A DNA stretch of 64,000 bases from Sulfuricella sp. T08 (GTDB taxonomy: Bacteria > Pseudomonadota > Gammaproteobacteria > Burkholderiales > Sulfuricellaceae). Each line of letters starts with the position of its first letter. Position 1 is the stretch's first letter. Under the pieces are notes generated by a model. That model saw only the letters and a list, made by a program, of their open reading frames with translations. It did no database searches and had not been told where the DNA came from. A program made the position numbers and the translations under genes. Where the stretch lies: contig NZ_DF967523.1 of the NCBI RefSeq assembly GCF_000971475.1, positions 62,001 through 126,000 on the forward strand. The letters are read 5' to 3'. Positions 45,528-54,650 of the stretch are shown in pieces.

Positions 45528-46543
45528 GGTCGGCGGCGGAGAATATCGCCCTCAACCGCGCCCTGCTTGAAGCGCGACAGGCCGGTGAAATCCCCGACAC
45601 CCTGCGTTTTTTGCGCTTCCGGCCAAGCGCTCTGCTCGGCTATCACCAGAGCGCGGAGCAGGAACTCGATCTCGATTACTGCCGTGCCAACAATATCACC
45701 GTACAGCGCCGCATAACCGGCGGCGGGGCGATCTACTTCGACGAATCCCAGATCGGCTGGGAACTCTACCTTACCAAAGACACTCTCGGCTGTGCCGACA
45801 TGGAGCAGATTGCTCGCCGTGTCTGCGAAGCGGCGGCACAGGGAATCTCTGCCCTGGGCGTCGAGGCGAGATACCGCCCGCGCAATGACATCGAGGTACA
45901 GGGAAAAAAGATTTCCGGAACCGGCGGCGCGTTCGAGGGCAATGCCCTGATGTACCAGGGCACGCTGCTGCTTCGGTTCGACGTGGAAAAAATGCTGCGC
46001 GTGCTGCGCATCCCGGCCGAAAAGTTTTCTGATAAGTCAATTTCTTCGGCGCGGGAGCGAGTGACGAATTTGGCCGATCTGCTTGATCAGGTGCCCGACC
46101 TTGAGGTGGTCAAGGCGGCACTGACCGGGGCATTCGCCAGGGAGTTCGGTGTTTCCTTCGTCCCGGGCAATCTGGCTGCGGCAGAGTTGGCGCGTTATCA
46201 AGATGCGCTGGCCGAGATCGGCCATCCGGACTGGGTCAATCTGATCGACCGTCCGGCGGCGGATATGCCGATCCTGCAGGCATCACGCAAATTTCCCGGT
46301 GGCTTGCTGCGGGTAAGCCTCGCGTTTGATGCGCGCGCCGGTCGCATCAAGCAAGTATGGTTCAGCGGCGATTTCTTCGTCAGCCCGAAGCGCGCGGTGG
46401 TTGATCTGGAGGCGGCATTACGCAATGTCCAGATGGATGGGGTCGAAGAAATAATCCGGTCGTTTTTCGCTCGGCAGCAGGCGGATTTGCTGATGCTTAC
46501 ACCGGATGACTTTGCAGCAGTGATCCGGCAAGCGGTCGGATGA
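45491..46543 (+). CDS. Lipoate-protein ligase, sLpl(AB) type
   Basis: A 350-residue biotin/lipoate ligase-fold protein with RRITGGGAIYFDESQIGWEL, the catalytic lysine region NDIEVQGKKISGTGGAFEG (Lys140) and a C-terminal accessory domain (RKFPGGLLRVSLAFDARAGRIKQV) like that of bacterial LplA. It attaches octanoate or lipoate to LbpA. It begins inside the radical SAM gene (37-nt overlap) and overlaps the next gene by 4 nt. The strict clustering suggests it serves LbpA and not the housekeeping dehydrogenases. Confidence 0.88.
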   Translation: MGKTWRVIDTGLRSAAENIALNRALLEARQAGEIPDTLRFLRFRPSALLGYHQSAEQELDLDYCRANNITVQRRITGGGAIYFDESQIGWELYLTKDTLGCADMEQIARRVCEAAAQGISALGVEARYRPRNDIEVQGKKISGTGGAFEGNALMYQGTLLLRFDVEKMLRVLRIPAEKFSDKSISSARERVTNLADLLDQVPDLEVVKAALTGAFAREFGVSFVPGNLAAAELARYQDALAEIGHPDWVNLIDRPAADMPILQASRKFPGGLLRVSLAFDARAGRIKQVWFSGDFFVSPKRAVVDLEAALRNVQMDGVEEIIRSFFARQQADLLMLTPDDFAAVIRQAVG

Positions 46544-47610
46544 GAGTGGAAGTGGACGTGCTCGTGGTCGGACTCGGGCCGGCTGGCGGCGCGGCGGCAT
46601 TAGCTGCAGCGCAAGCCGGGTTGCGCGTGGCCGCGGTGGAGTGTCGTAAGGAAATCGGCGTGCCGGTGCAGTGTGCCGAATTCATTCCCTTGCCGCTGGC
46701 TCGTTACGCTATGCACGAGGGGATGCTGCAGCAGCGCATTCAGGGCATGACCAGTCACCTGCCTTCGGGGGGGATGGAAAAAAGTGATTTTCCCGGCCTG
46801 ATGATAGATCGCGCCGCATTCGATCAGGCATTGGCGCAGCAGGCTGGACAAAACGGCGCCAGGCTGTACTTGAACAGCCGCCTGGCCGGTCTGGATGACG
46901 CGGGTTCGTCGGCTGTTGTGCTTACGCCACAGGGCGAGATACTTTTTGATTACCGGCTGCTGGTCGCAGCCGACGGGCCGCACTCCTTCGTGGCTCGGTC
47001 GCTCGGGCTACCCCGGCTGGAAACGGTGCACACCCGGCAATACTCAGTACCGCTGCCTGAGGTCGCAGAGAATACTGAAATCTGGCTGTCTCCAGACTAT
47101 CCTGGCGGCTACGCCTGGCTATTTCCCAAGGGCAGGGTAGCCAACCTCGGCCTCGGTGTGGACAAGCGCTTTGCGGCTGACCCCAAGGTAGCGCTGGATG
47201 CGCTTCACCGCAAGCTCGTTGTGGAGGGCAGGGCGGGAGAGGATATTCTGCATCGTACCGGCGGGGCGATACCGGTCGGTGGTCTGCGCCAAAATTTGGT
47301 GGAGGGTAACGTTCTGTTCGCTGGGGATGCGGCCGGGTTGACGCATCCCATTACCGGTGCAGGCATCGCTGCCGCCGTGGTGTCCGGTGAATTGGCAGGG
47401 CAGGCCGCAGTGGCCTGGTTGATGGGGCGCGAGGATAATGCGTTGATGAATTTTGAAAACATTATCCGCGACCAATTCAGTGCCAGTCTGGAGCGAGCTT
47501 TGGTGCGTCGAGCCGGGTTAGGGAAGTATTGGGGTACGCCAGCGGCGAGTGAGGACAGGGTGCAGAGGCGCGGATGGGTCGCCTTTCCGGAATATTACGA
47601 GGAGCCATAG
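46540..47610 (+). CDS. FAD-dependent oxidoreductase LipT (geranylgeranyl-reductase family)
   Basis: A 356-residue flavoprotein with the dinucleotide motif VDVLVVGLGPAGGAAALAAA, an ECRKEIGVPVQCAEF segment, DRAAFDQAL, ADGPHSFVARSLG and the FAD-binding NVLFAGDAAGLTHPITGAGI. Proteins of this family called LipT occur in sHdr-lbpA clusters and are thought to provide electrons for lipoate assembly. It overlaps the ligase gene by 4 nt and ends 1 nt before the next start. A reductase of isoprenoids is the alternative name by homology, but the context favours LipT. Confidence 0.83.
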   Translation: MRVEVDVLVVGLGPAGGAAALAAAQAGLRVAAVECRKEIGVPVQCAEFIPLPLARYAMHEGMLQQRIQGMTSHLPSGGMEKSDFPGLMIDRAAFDQALAQQAGQNGARLYLNSRLAGLDDAGSSAVVLTPQGEILFDYRLLVAADGPHSFVARSLGLPRLETVHTRQYSVPLPEVAENTEIWLSPDYPGGYAWLFPKGRVANLGLGVDKRFAADPKVALDALHRKLVVEGRAGEDILHRTGGAIPVGGLRQNLVEGNVLFAGDAAGLTHPITGAGIAAAVVSGELAGQAAVAWLMGREDNALMNFENIIRDQFSASLERALVRRAGLGKYWGTPAASEDRVQRRGWVAFPEYYEEP

Positions 47611-47611
47611 C

Positions 47612-48733
47612 ATGAGTGAGACGCCCCCTGATTTTTACCACCCCGATTGCCGCATCAAAACACCGGCGATGCGCTCGCCCGAATATGTTCAGATGAGCAT
47701 GGCAGCCGCCATCACGCTAGGCCTTATCCCGAGCCGCATGTACCGCACCGATTGCACGCATTGCCTCAATCTGCTGTTGACTTACCCTGAAGGCTGCCGC
47801 GCCAATTGCGCCTATTGTGGTCTGGCGCGGCATCGTCAAGAGACGCGCGATTATGCCGATCGCAACTTCATCCGCGTGGATTGGCCGGCACTGCGCTACC
47901 GGGAGGTGATAGCACGTGTTCGAGCTGGCAGGGATAAGGGACGGTTCCAGCGCATGTGCATTTCCATGATCAGCCATCCTGATTCGAACCGCGATACGCT
48001 GGGGTTGCTGACACAATGGGTCAGGGAGCTGCCGCATCTCCCGGTTTCCATCCTCTCCAATCCCACCACCATGGAACGCGACGACCTGGTGCGCCTCAAA
48101 CAGGCCGGTGCGGATATCTTCACCGTGGCGCTGGACGCCGTAACGCCGGAAATCTTCGAGCACACCCGGGGCAAGGCCGTGGATAGCCCGCATCGCTGGG
48201 AAAAATACTGGCAGGCGATAACCTGGGCGGCGGAAATTTTCGGGCCGGAAAAATTCGGGGCGCACCTGATTTGCGGCATGGGGGAAACGGAGCGTGAATT
48301 GCTCGAAGTGGTGCAACGCATCAAGGAGTTGGGTGGCCATAGCCATCTGTTTGCCTTCTTTCCCGAGAAAGGTTCCCTGATGGAGGACTGGCCGGCCTGC
48401 GGCAAAGCGCAATGGCGGCGGGTGCAACTCGCCCGCTACCTCATCGACTATGCCGGTGGTGATTTCTGCAGCATGGCGTTCGATGAGGCAGGGCAGGTGG
48501 TTGATTTTGGCGTGGCGGAAAGAGAATTGGCGAGGTTCATCAACGCCGGCAAGCCATTCCGAACTTCCGGCTGCCCGGGCAAGGATGATGCTGAAATATC
48601 GGCCTGCAACCGGCCCTATGGCGACAGCAATCCGGCCAACATATTGTCATACCCGTTTAAGTTGAATCCGGAAGATATTGAAATCGTTCAACTTCAGATG
48701 AAAGGCGAATTAGTAAAACCATTTCATGAATAA
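47612..48733 (+). CDS. Radical SAM lipoate sulfur-insertion protein, LipS2 type
   Basis: A 373-residue radical SAM enzyme with Cys62-x3-Cys66-x2-Cys69 in PEGCRANCAYCGLARH and an extra pair Cys48/Cys51 (RTDCTHC) just before it. MISHPDSNRDTLGLL and HLICGMGETERELLEVVQRIKELGGHSH are typical of the biotin/lipoate-synthase-like branch. With the LipS1-type protein it would insert the two sulfurs of lipoate. Its ATG at 47612 follows GAGGAGCC in the tail of the flavoprotein gene. It ends the lbpA operon. Confidence 0.83.
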   Translation: MSETPPDFYHPDCRIKTPAMRSPEYVQMSMAAAITLGLIPSRMYRTDCTHCLNLLLTYPEGCRANCAYCGLARHRQETRDYADRNFIRVDWPALRYREVIARVRAGRDKGRFQRMCISMISHPDSNRDTLGLLTQWVRELPHLPVSILSNPTTMERDDLVRLKQAGADIFTVALDAVTPEIFEHTRGKAVDSPHRWEKYWQAITWAAEIFGPEKFGAHLICGMGETERELLEVVQRIKELGGHSHLFAFFPEKGSLMEDWPACGKAQWRRVQLARYLIDYAGGDFCSMAFDEAGQVVDFGVAERELARFINAGKPFRTSGCPGKDDAEISACNRPYGDSNPANILSYPFKLNPEDIEIVQLQMKGELVKPFHE

Positions 48734-48974
48734 CCCAGGTTGTTGCAAAAAAGCAACAGAACAATATTTGTTAATTGATTGTTATTGTTGATTAAATGGT
48801 TAATCAGAAAGGGCTAATACACTGAAATCTCAAAAAGTATTTGAGACATGTAACGGTTTGTGACATATTCAGATCATGGCTAGCGAAAGGTCTGGGTTAG
48901 GTTAACAATCAGGAACGAATTCATTCCGGCCGGGCATAGAGAATTTACGAATTGATCAACGGAGGGCACACAAG
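48734..48974. promoter_or_regulatory. AT-rich intergenic region before the FadL-type porin gene
   Basis: The 241 nt contain a small hairpin GTTGC-A6-GCAAC at about 48752-48767 without a T-run, AT-rich tracts, and GGAGG 9 nt before the porin ATG. No certain promoter pair or terminator was found; the region probably holds the porin promoter. Confidence 0.4.
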
Positions 48975-50318
48975 ATGAAATTAAAAGCACTGGTAGGCGT
49001 TTTGGCTGTTGCGGGTCTGGCAATGCCAGGGATTGCTTCTGCAACCAACGGTTATTTTTCCCATGGCTACGGCATGACAGCCAAAGGTATGGGTGGCGCG
49101 GCAACTGCGATGGCCAAGGATTCATTCGGCGGCGCGAACAACCCGGCCAGCATGGTGTTTGTCGGCGATCGTCTGGATGTTGGCGTGGATTGGTTCAGGC
49201 CAATTCGTAGCGCGGAGCGTACGGGTACTAGCGGCCCTGCCACGGGTATGAATTTTTCTGCGGATAGCGGAAGCAACGACTTCGTGGTCCCGGAATTCGG
49301 CTTCAACATGATGATGGGCGACAAAATGTCGTTTGGCATCACTGTCTACGGCAATGGCGGTATGAATACTGATTATGAAGGTGGCCAGATTGCAAATGGA
49401 ACCGCATGCGGCGCATTTGCTAATGGTGATGCTGGCCCGTATAACGCGCTATGTGGTAATGGAAAGCTGGGTGTGGATCTGTTGCAATTGGTTATTGCGC
49501 CGACTTTTGCCTACAAGCTGACTGAACAACATTCTGTGGGTGTTTCGCCCCTGATTGGCTACGAGCGATTCAAGGCCGACGGTTTGCAGGGGTTTCGTAA
49601 CTACGCGCCAGGTGGTTCGACTGCTTACCTGACCAACGTGGGCTACGACAATGCGCTGGGATACGGTGTTCGTCTGGGCTATATGGGAAAGCTGAGCGAT
49701 ATGGTGTCAATCGGTGCGGCCTATTCAAGCAAAATCAAGATGAGCTCGTTTAGTAAATATAAGGATTTGTTTGCCGAGCAGGGCGATTTCGACATGCCGG
49801 AGAACTGGAACGTGGGTATCGCGTTCAAGCCTATCTCTTCAACCACGATCGCTCTTGACTACCAGCGCATTAACTACTCTGGTGTTAAGTCAATCGCCAA
49901 TTCGAGCAGAACTTCCGCCGATTCTCCGGTTGCATGGGGTGGTGTTGCAAATTCCTTGGGTGGAGATAATGGCCGTGGCTTTGGCTGGGGTGATGTTGAA
50001 GTGCTGAAGCTGGGTGTCGAGTACGCCTATAGCCCGAAACTGACCTTGCGTGCTGGCTACAGCCATAGCGACAACCCGATCAAGTCCACTGATGTGACTT
50101 TCAACATCATCGCGCCGGGCGTGGTGACGGATCACTACACGCTGGGCTTCACCTACGGTGTGGGCAAAGATGCCGAAGTCACTATGTCCTACATGCATGC
50201 TCAGGAAAACAGCGTTTCTGGACCCAGCTTGTTTAGTTCGTGGCTGGGAACTGCGGGCACCGAAAAAATCAAGATGCACCAGGATTCTCTGGGCATCGCT
50301 TATGGCATGAAGTTCTAA
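48975..50318 (+). CDS. OmpP1/FadL/TodX-family outer-membrane transporter
   Basis: A 447-residue outer-membrane beta barrel. A signal peptide (LVGVLAVAGLAMPGIASA) is followed by TNGYFSHGYGMTAKGMGGAATA, the hallmark N-terminal plug start of FadL/TodX proteins (containing the NPA-like ANNPASMVF). Repeating amphipathic strands follow and it ends in LGIAYGMKF, with the terminal aromatic expected for barrel assembly. The family moves hydrophobic compounds across the outer membrane. Lying directly behind the lipoate/sulfur genes, it could import sulfur compounds, but a hydrocarbon or fatty acid role is equally open. Confidence 0.87.
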   Translation: MKLKALVGVLAVAGLAMPGIASATNGYFSHGYGMTAKGMGGAATAMAKDSFGGANNPASMVFVGDRLDVGVDWFRPIRSAERTGTSGPATGMNFSADSGSNDFVVPEFGFNMMMGDKMSFGITVYGNGGMNTDYEGGQIANGTACGAFANGDAGPYNALCGNGKLGVDLLQLVIAPTFAYKLTEQHSVGVSPLIGYERFKADGLQGFRNYAPGGSTAYLTNVGYDNALGYGVRLGYMGKLSDMVSIGAAYSSKIKMSSFSKYKDLFAEQGDFDMPENWNVGIAFKPISSTTIALDYQRINYSGVKSIANSSRTSADSPVAWGGVANSLGGDNGRGFGWGDVEVLKLGVEYAYSPKLTLRAGYSHSDNPIKSTDVTFNIIAPGVVTDHYTLGFTYGVGKDAEVTMSYMHAQENSVSGPSLFSSWLGTAGTEKIKMHQDSLGIAYGMKF

Positions 50319-50357
50319 TCTGGCCATTAGCTAGCATCGTGAAGTAAGCAAAAAAAG

Positions 50358-50392
50358 GGGCTGGAGGTGAGAAATCACTTCCAGCTTTTTTA
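50358..50392 (+). terminator. Terminator after the FadL-type porin gene
   Basis: GCTGGAGGTGA pairs with TCACTTCCAGC (one G-U) over a 4-nt GAAA-type loop and is followed by a T-run; it lies about 40 nt beyond the stop. Confidence 0.9.
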
Positions 50393-50422
50393 TTTAAAAT
50401 AATAAAATGATATGGAGACAGC

Positions 50423-51322
50423 ATGAATCGCATCTTGAAAAATCTGTTGCTAACCGCTTTGACCCTGGGTCTGGGCATGGGGTCCGCCTTGGCGTCCGAC
50501 GTGCTCAAACCCTTCACGCTGGGATCCAAGGGGCCCGGCACCGTAACGGAAAAGGTGGCAGCGGCAAAAACTGCATTGCAGGCCAATGGTTTTACCATTG
50601 CCGGCAGTTATTCCCCCTATCCTGAAACCACGATCATCGTGGTGACTAATGATGAGATGAAGACTACGGCAGCTAAAACAGAGAATGGCGGTTTTGGTGC
50701 GGCTCAGCGGGTTTCAGTGACCAAGGTTGGAAATGACGTGCAGGTTTCCTACACTACTCCGGCTTACATGGCCAATGGCTATCGCATGGCGAATGACCTG
50801 CCGCAGACTACGGAAAAACTGAAGGCCGCACTGGGTAGCGTGGAAGAGTTCGGAGCCAAGGGCCTGACCGCCTCGAAGCTGCGCAAATTCCACTACATGT
50901 TCGGCATGGAGTATTTCGACGAGCCTGTTCCCCTGGCTGAATACGGTAGCTACGAGGAAGCCGTGAAGGCGGTCGAGGCCAATCTGGCGGCTGGGAAGGG
51001 TGGCTGTACCAAGGTCTACCGTGTAGACGTCACCGGTAAAAAGGAATCCGTGTTCGGCGTGGCCATGAAGGGTGGCGACAAGTTCATGGACGACAAGTAC
51101 ATCATGGGCGTGATCGATTTCAATGATCTCAAGGGCTCTGCGCATCTGCCCCATGAAATGCTGGTTACCGGCAACAAGGTGATCGCGCTGTATGCGCGCT
51201 TTCGTATCGCCCTCGACTATCCTGACCTGAAAATGTCGGGCTCGAACAGCTTCATGAAGATCATGGAGTCTCCGGAAGCGATCAAGAAGGCCATGGTGGC
51301 TGCGGCTGGCGGCAAGGAATAA
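50423..51322 (+). CDS. Exported DUF302-type protein
   Basis: A 299-residue protein with a signal peptide (LLLTALTLGLGMGSALA before SDVLKPFTLG). The mature part has a DUF302-like fold segment (TVTEKVAAAKTALQANGFTIAGSYSPY, VSYTTPAYMANGYRMANDL, and FGMEYFDEPVPLAEYGSYEEAVKAVEANLAAGKGG). One Cys (GGCTKVYRV) is seen. AGGAGAC-like bases precede the ATG. The gene has its own terminator and sits behind the porin. Function unknown; heme, metal or sulfur-compound binding has been proposed for no member that I can name with certainty. Confidence 0.7.
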   Translation: MNRILKNLLLTALTLGLGMGSALASDVLKPFTLGSKGPGTVTEKVAAAKTALQANGFTIAGSYSPYPETTIIVVTNDEMKTTAAKTENGGFGAAQRVSVTKVGNDVQVSYTTPAYMANGYRMANDLPQTTEKLKAALGSVEEFGAKGLTASKLRKFHYMFGMEYFDEPVPLAEYGSYEEAVKAVEANLAAGKGGCTKVYRVDVTGKKESVFGVAMKGGDKFMDDKYIMGVIDFNDLKGSAHLPHEMLVTGNKVIALYARFRIALDYPDLKMSGSNSFMKIMESPEAIKKAMVAAAGGKE

Positions 51323-51363
51323 AATCAACAATAAGCCGGAAACGGCTTAAAAATAAGAATTTG

Positions 51364-51387
51364 CCCCGCTTCGGTGGGGTTTTTTTG
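51364..51387 (+). terminator. Terminator after the DUF302 gene
   Basis: CCCCGC-TTCG-GTGGGG followed by eight T residues. A weaker stem AAGCCG-GAAA-CGGCTT lies just before it at 51333-51348. Confidence 0.93.
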
Positions 51388-51420
51388 TTTGGTGCGACTC
51401 GTGGGGGTAAAGGTAGATAG

Positions 51421-51545
51421 GCAATTTAACCTCAAAGGACGCGAATTAATTCAAGGGCTAGAACAACTTAAACTGCTTGCCCGATTGGTGGTGCGGAACG
51501 ACACGTTTTACCTTGCGAACTTTAGTGTCCTTTGCGGTGAAATGC
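51421..51545. repeat. Degenerate intergenic palindrome
   Basis: Left arm 51421-51456 (GCAATTTAACCTCAAAGGAC...) is an imperfect inverted copy of the right arm 51511-51545 (...GTCCTTTGCGGTGAAATGC), with about 55 nt between. The CAAAGGACGC-type core resembles dispersed intergenic palindromes common in Proteobacteria. No gene is seen between the DUF302 terminator and valS. Confidence 0.55.
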
Positions 51546-51560
51546 TTTTTTTATTTCACG

Positions 51561-54296
51561 TTAGTCGAGTTTGGCGAGTTGTGCCTTGAGCTTTTCCAGC
51601 GTGGCACCGAAGTTCTCCATCCGGTCTTTTTCCTGCGCAACAACGGCAGCCGGGGCTCGGGCGACGAAGCTTTCGTTGCCGAGCTTGGCCTGCGCCTTGG
51701 TGATTTCCCCTTCAAGCCGGGCGATTTCCTTGGCTAGCCGTGCCTGCTCGGCTTCCTTGTCCACTTCGATCTTGAGCATCAGGCGGATGTCACCGACTAC
51801 TGCCACAGGGGCATCCGCTGCCGGCAACTCACCCTGGACGATGGCGACATCGGAAATCCTTGCTAGTGCCTGGATGTAGGGTGCCAGGATGGAAATGTCG
51901 CCAAGTGCGATTAGCGGAACCTTGAGTGCCGGGGAGAGGTTCATCTCGCCGCGTAGCGTGCGACAGGCGTTGATGATTTCCTTGAGCAGTGCGACGCGCC
52001 CGACTGCAGTTTCATCGACCTGGCTCAGGTCAGCGTCAGGATAGGGCTGCAGCATGATGCTCTCGCCGCCCTTGCCCGCCAGCGGGGCGACTTTCTGCCA
52101 CAGTTCTTCGGTGATGAAGGGAATGATAGGGTGGGCGAGTCGCAGCGTGGTTTCAAGAACACGCACCAGGGTGCGGCGCGTGGCGCGCTGCTGGGCATCG
52201 CTGCCGCAGGCGATCTGAACCTTGGCCAGCTCAACGTACCAGTCGCAGTATTCGTCCCAGACGAATTCGTAGATGGCCCGCGAGGCCATATCGAAGCGAT
52301 AGGTGTCGAAAGCCTCGGCGACTTCCTTTTCGGCCTGTTGCAGGCGGCTGATGATCCATTTGTCCACGTCCGAGAATTCCAGCGGCAGGGTTTCATCCTG
52401 GCCGCAGTCCTTGCCTTCGGTGTTCATCAGCACAAAACGGGTGGCGTTCCAAAGTTTGTTACAGAAATTACGGTAGCCGTCGCAGCGCTGCAGGTCGAAC
52501 TTGATGTCGCGGCCATGGCTGGCGAGGCTGGCGAAGGTGAAGCGGATCGCATCGGTGCCGAAGGCGGGGAAGCCGTCCGGGTAGTCCTTGCGCGTCTGCT
52601 TGGCGATGGATTCAGCCTGCTTCGGGTTCATCAGGCCGGTTTGACGTTTTGCGACCAGCGCTTCCAGGGTGATGCCATCGATCAGGTCAATCGGGTCGAT
52701 TACGTTGCCCTTGGACTTGCTCATCTTGTTGCCGTGGATGTCGCGCACCAGTCCATGCACGTAGACTTCCCTGAACGGGACCTTGCCGGTGAAGTGTTCC
52801 GACATCATGACCATCCGGGCGACCCAGAAGAAGATGATGTCGAAGCCGGTTACCAATACGCTGGTGGGCAGGAAGGTAGCAAGCTCCGGGGTTTTGTCCG
52901 GCCAGCCCAGGGTCGAGAACGGCCACAGTGCGGAGGAGAACCAGGTGTCGAGCACATCTTCGTCCTGGCGGAGTTGTTTGTCCGGGCCGGCCTGTTTCTG
53001 GGCCTCTTCCAGATTGCGCGCGACATGGATATTGCCATCCTCGTCGTACCATGCCGGGATGCGGTGGCCCCACCACAGTTGGCGGGAGATGCACCAGTCC
53101 TGGATGTTTTCCAGCCACTGGTTGTAGGTGTGAGCCCAGTTGTCCGGCACGAATTTCACGTCGCCCTTGGCGACCACTTCCAGGCCATGCTTGGCGAGGC
53201 CTTCCATCGCCACATACCACTGATCGGTGAGCATGGGTTCGATGACGCTGTGGGTACGGTCGCCGCGCGGCACCATCAGCTTGTGCGGTTTGGTTTCAAC
53301 CAGCAGTCCCTGGGCTTCGAGGTCAGCGATTATCTTTTTGCGCGCTTCGTAGCGATCCATGCCCTGGTATTCGGACGGTGCCAGATCGTTGATCTTGGCG
53401 TCGAGGGTGAGAATGCTAAGCGGCTCCAGATGGTGGCGCAGGCCCACCTGGTAGTCGTTGAAATCGTGGGCCGGGGTGATCTTGACACATCCGGTACCGA
53501 AGGCCGGGTCGACATAGTCGTCGGCAATGATAGCTATGGTTCTTTCGCACAGCGGCAGACGCACATGCTTGCCGATCAGGTGCTGGTAGCGTTCGTCGTC
53601 GGGGTGAACTGCCACGGCCATGTCGCCTAACATGGTTTCGGGGCGGGTGGTGGCGACGACCAGCGCTTCGCTGCTGCCCTCGACCGGGTAGCGGATATGC
53701 CACATGAAGCCGTCTTCTTCTTCAGCAACCACTTCCAGGTCGGACACTGCGGTCAGTAGCACCGGATCCCAGTTGACCAGGCGTTTGCCACGGTAGATCA
53801 GGCCTTGGCTATGGAGGGTGACGAAGACCTCGGTCACCGCCTTCGACAGCCCTTCGTCCATGGTGAAGCGCTCGCGCGACCAGTCGCAGGAGGCGCCGAG
53901 ACGGCGCATCTGGCGGGTGATGGTGGAGCCGGATTCTTCTTTCCAGGCCCACACCCGCTTAAGGAATTCCTCGCGGCCGAGATCGTGGCGCGACACGCCC
54001 TTTGCATCCAGTTGGCGTTCCACCACGATCTGGGTGGCGATGCCGGCGTGATCTGTGCCAGGTTGCCATAGGGTGTTCTCGCCCTTCATCCGATGGTAGC
54101 GTACCAAGGTGTCCATCAGGGTGTCCTGGAAGGCGTGGCCCATGTGCAGCGTGCCGGTGACGTTGGGCGGCGGCAGCATGATGCAGTAGGCGGGCCTGCC
54201 GGCCTCGGTGGCGGCCTTGAAATAGCCGCGGGATTCCCACAGCGGGTACCAGTGCGCCTCGATGGCTGCGGGCTCAAAACTTTTGGCGAGTTCCAT
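51561..54296 (-). CDS. valS: Valyl-tRNA synthetase ValS
   Basis: Charges tRNA-Val with valine. The 911-residue class I enzyme begins [21 protein letters not shown]. It has the HIGH-type motif [15 protein letters not shown], the editing domain, the KMSKS motif [14 protein letters not shown], and the C-terminal coiled coil ([29 protein letters not shown]). The ATG at 54296 is chosen because an upstream in-frame extension to 54332 has no ValS similarity. Its upstream side is occupied by a 267-bp MITE-like element. Confidence 0.96.
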   Translation of the reverse strand: MELAKSFEPAAIEAHWYPLWESRGYFKAATEAGRPAYCIMLPPPNVTGTLHMGHAFQDTLMDTLVRYHRMKGENTLWQPGTDHAGIATQIVVERQLDAKGVSRHDLGREEFLKRVWAWKEESGSTITRQMRRLGASCDWSRERFTMDEGLSKAVTEVFVTLHSQGLIYRGKRLVNWDPVLLTAVSDLEVVAEEEDGFMWHIRYPVEGSSEALVVATTRPETMLGDMAVAVHPDDERYQHLIGKHVRLPLCERTIAIIADDYVDPAFGTGCVKITPAHDFNDYQVGLRHHLEPLSILTLDAKINDLAPSEYQGMDRYEARKKIIADLEAQGLLVETKPHKLMVPRGDRTHSVIEPMLTDQWYVAMEGLAKHGLEVVAKGDVKFVPDNWAHTYNQWLENIQDWCISRQLWWGHRIPAWYDEDGNIHVARNLEEAQKQAGPDKQLRQDEDVLDTWFSSALWPFSTLGWPDKTPELATFLPTSVLVTGFDIIFFWVARMVMMSEHFTGKVPFREVYVHGLVRDIHGNKMSKSKGNVIDPIDLIDGITLEALVAKRQTGLMNPKQAESIAKQTRKDYPDGFPAFGTDAIRFTFASLASHGRDIKFDLQRCDGYRNFCNKLWNATRFVLMNTEGKDCGQDETLPLEFSDVDKWIISRLQQAEKEVAEAFDTYRFDMASRAIYEFVWDEYCDWYVELAKVQIACGSDAQQRATRRTLVRVLETTLRLAHPIIPFITEELWQKVAPLAGKGGESIMLQPYPDADLSQVDETAVGRVALLKEIINACRTLRGEMNLSPALKVPLIALGDISILAPYIQALARISDVAIVQGELPAADAPVAVVGDIRLMLKIEVDKEAEQARLAKEIARLEGEITKAQAKLGNESFVARAPAAVVAQEKDRMENFGATLEKLKAQLAKLD

Positions 54297-54383
54297 GGTT
54301 TGGAATTTCTTGGAGTAACGGGAAGGCGGCAATTATACCTGTTTTCCCAGTCCAAGCGGACCGACGGTCAGGGCTGATCTTTA

Positions 54384-54650
54384 GAAGCTGTCTTAACCCA
54401 TATCATGGGTGCGACTAAGGCATTTGGCCCTCCGGCGCGAAGCGGCGAAGCGCCGTTTGGTCATTCCAAACCAGAGAGCCGCGACAAAGCCGGAGGGCCA
54501 AATGCCGACGTCCCGAAGGGTTGCAGCCAGAAAGCCCGGCAGCGTCGTTCCGCTCCTTGGCATCGTAGGCCAGCTACGACCTGCGTCGCGCGCCTAGCTG
54601 CCGGGATTTCTGGCTGCAACGCATCCCATGATATGGGTTAAGACAGCTTC
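54384..54650. mobile_element. MITE-like element with inverted ends and two internal stems
   Basis: The ends at 54383-54409 and 54625-54651 are perfect 27-bp inverted repeats starting GAAGCTGTCTTAACCC. They are flanked by TTA on both sides (54381-54383, 54651-54653), a possible 3-bp target duplication. Inside are two more stems: 54419-54436 pairs perfectly (18 bp) with 54489-54506, and 54520-54542 pairs with 54598-54620 (22 of 23). No transposase is encoded. Short TNA duplications with GA-x-x-CTGTC ends suggest mobilisation by an IS1031-like (IS5 family) transposase, which is inference. The right end supplies the stop codon of the gene at 54638. Confidence 0.82.

Noticed and set aside
42712-48733. 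Glycine cleavage system H protein for the lipoyl protein
   Set aside because: No gcvT or gcvP is nearby, the N-terminus is unlike GcvH, and dedicated lipoate-assembly genes follow.
48752-48767. Small GTTGC-A6-GCAAC hairpin after lipS2 as a terminator
   Set aside because: The stem is only five pairs and no T-run follows, so termination cannot be claimed.
52131-53630. Long open frame of about 500 codons antisense to valS
   Set aside because: Shadow of valS in a GC-rich gene; no motif and no ribosome site.
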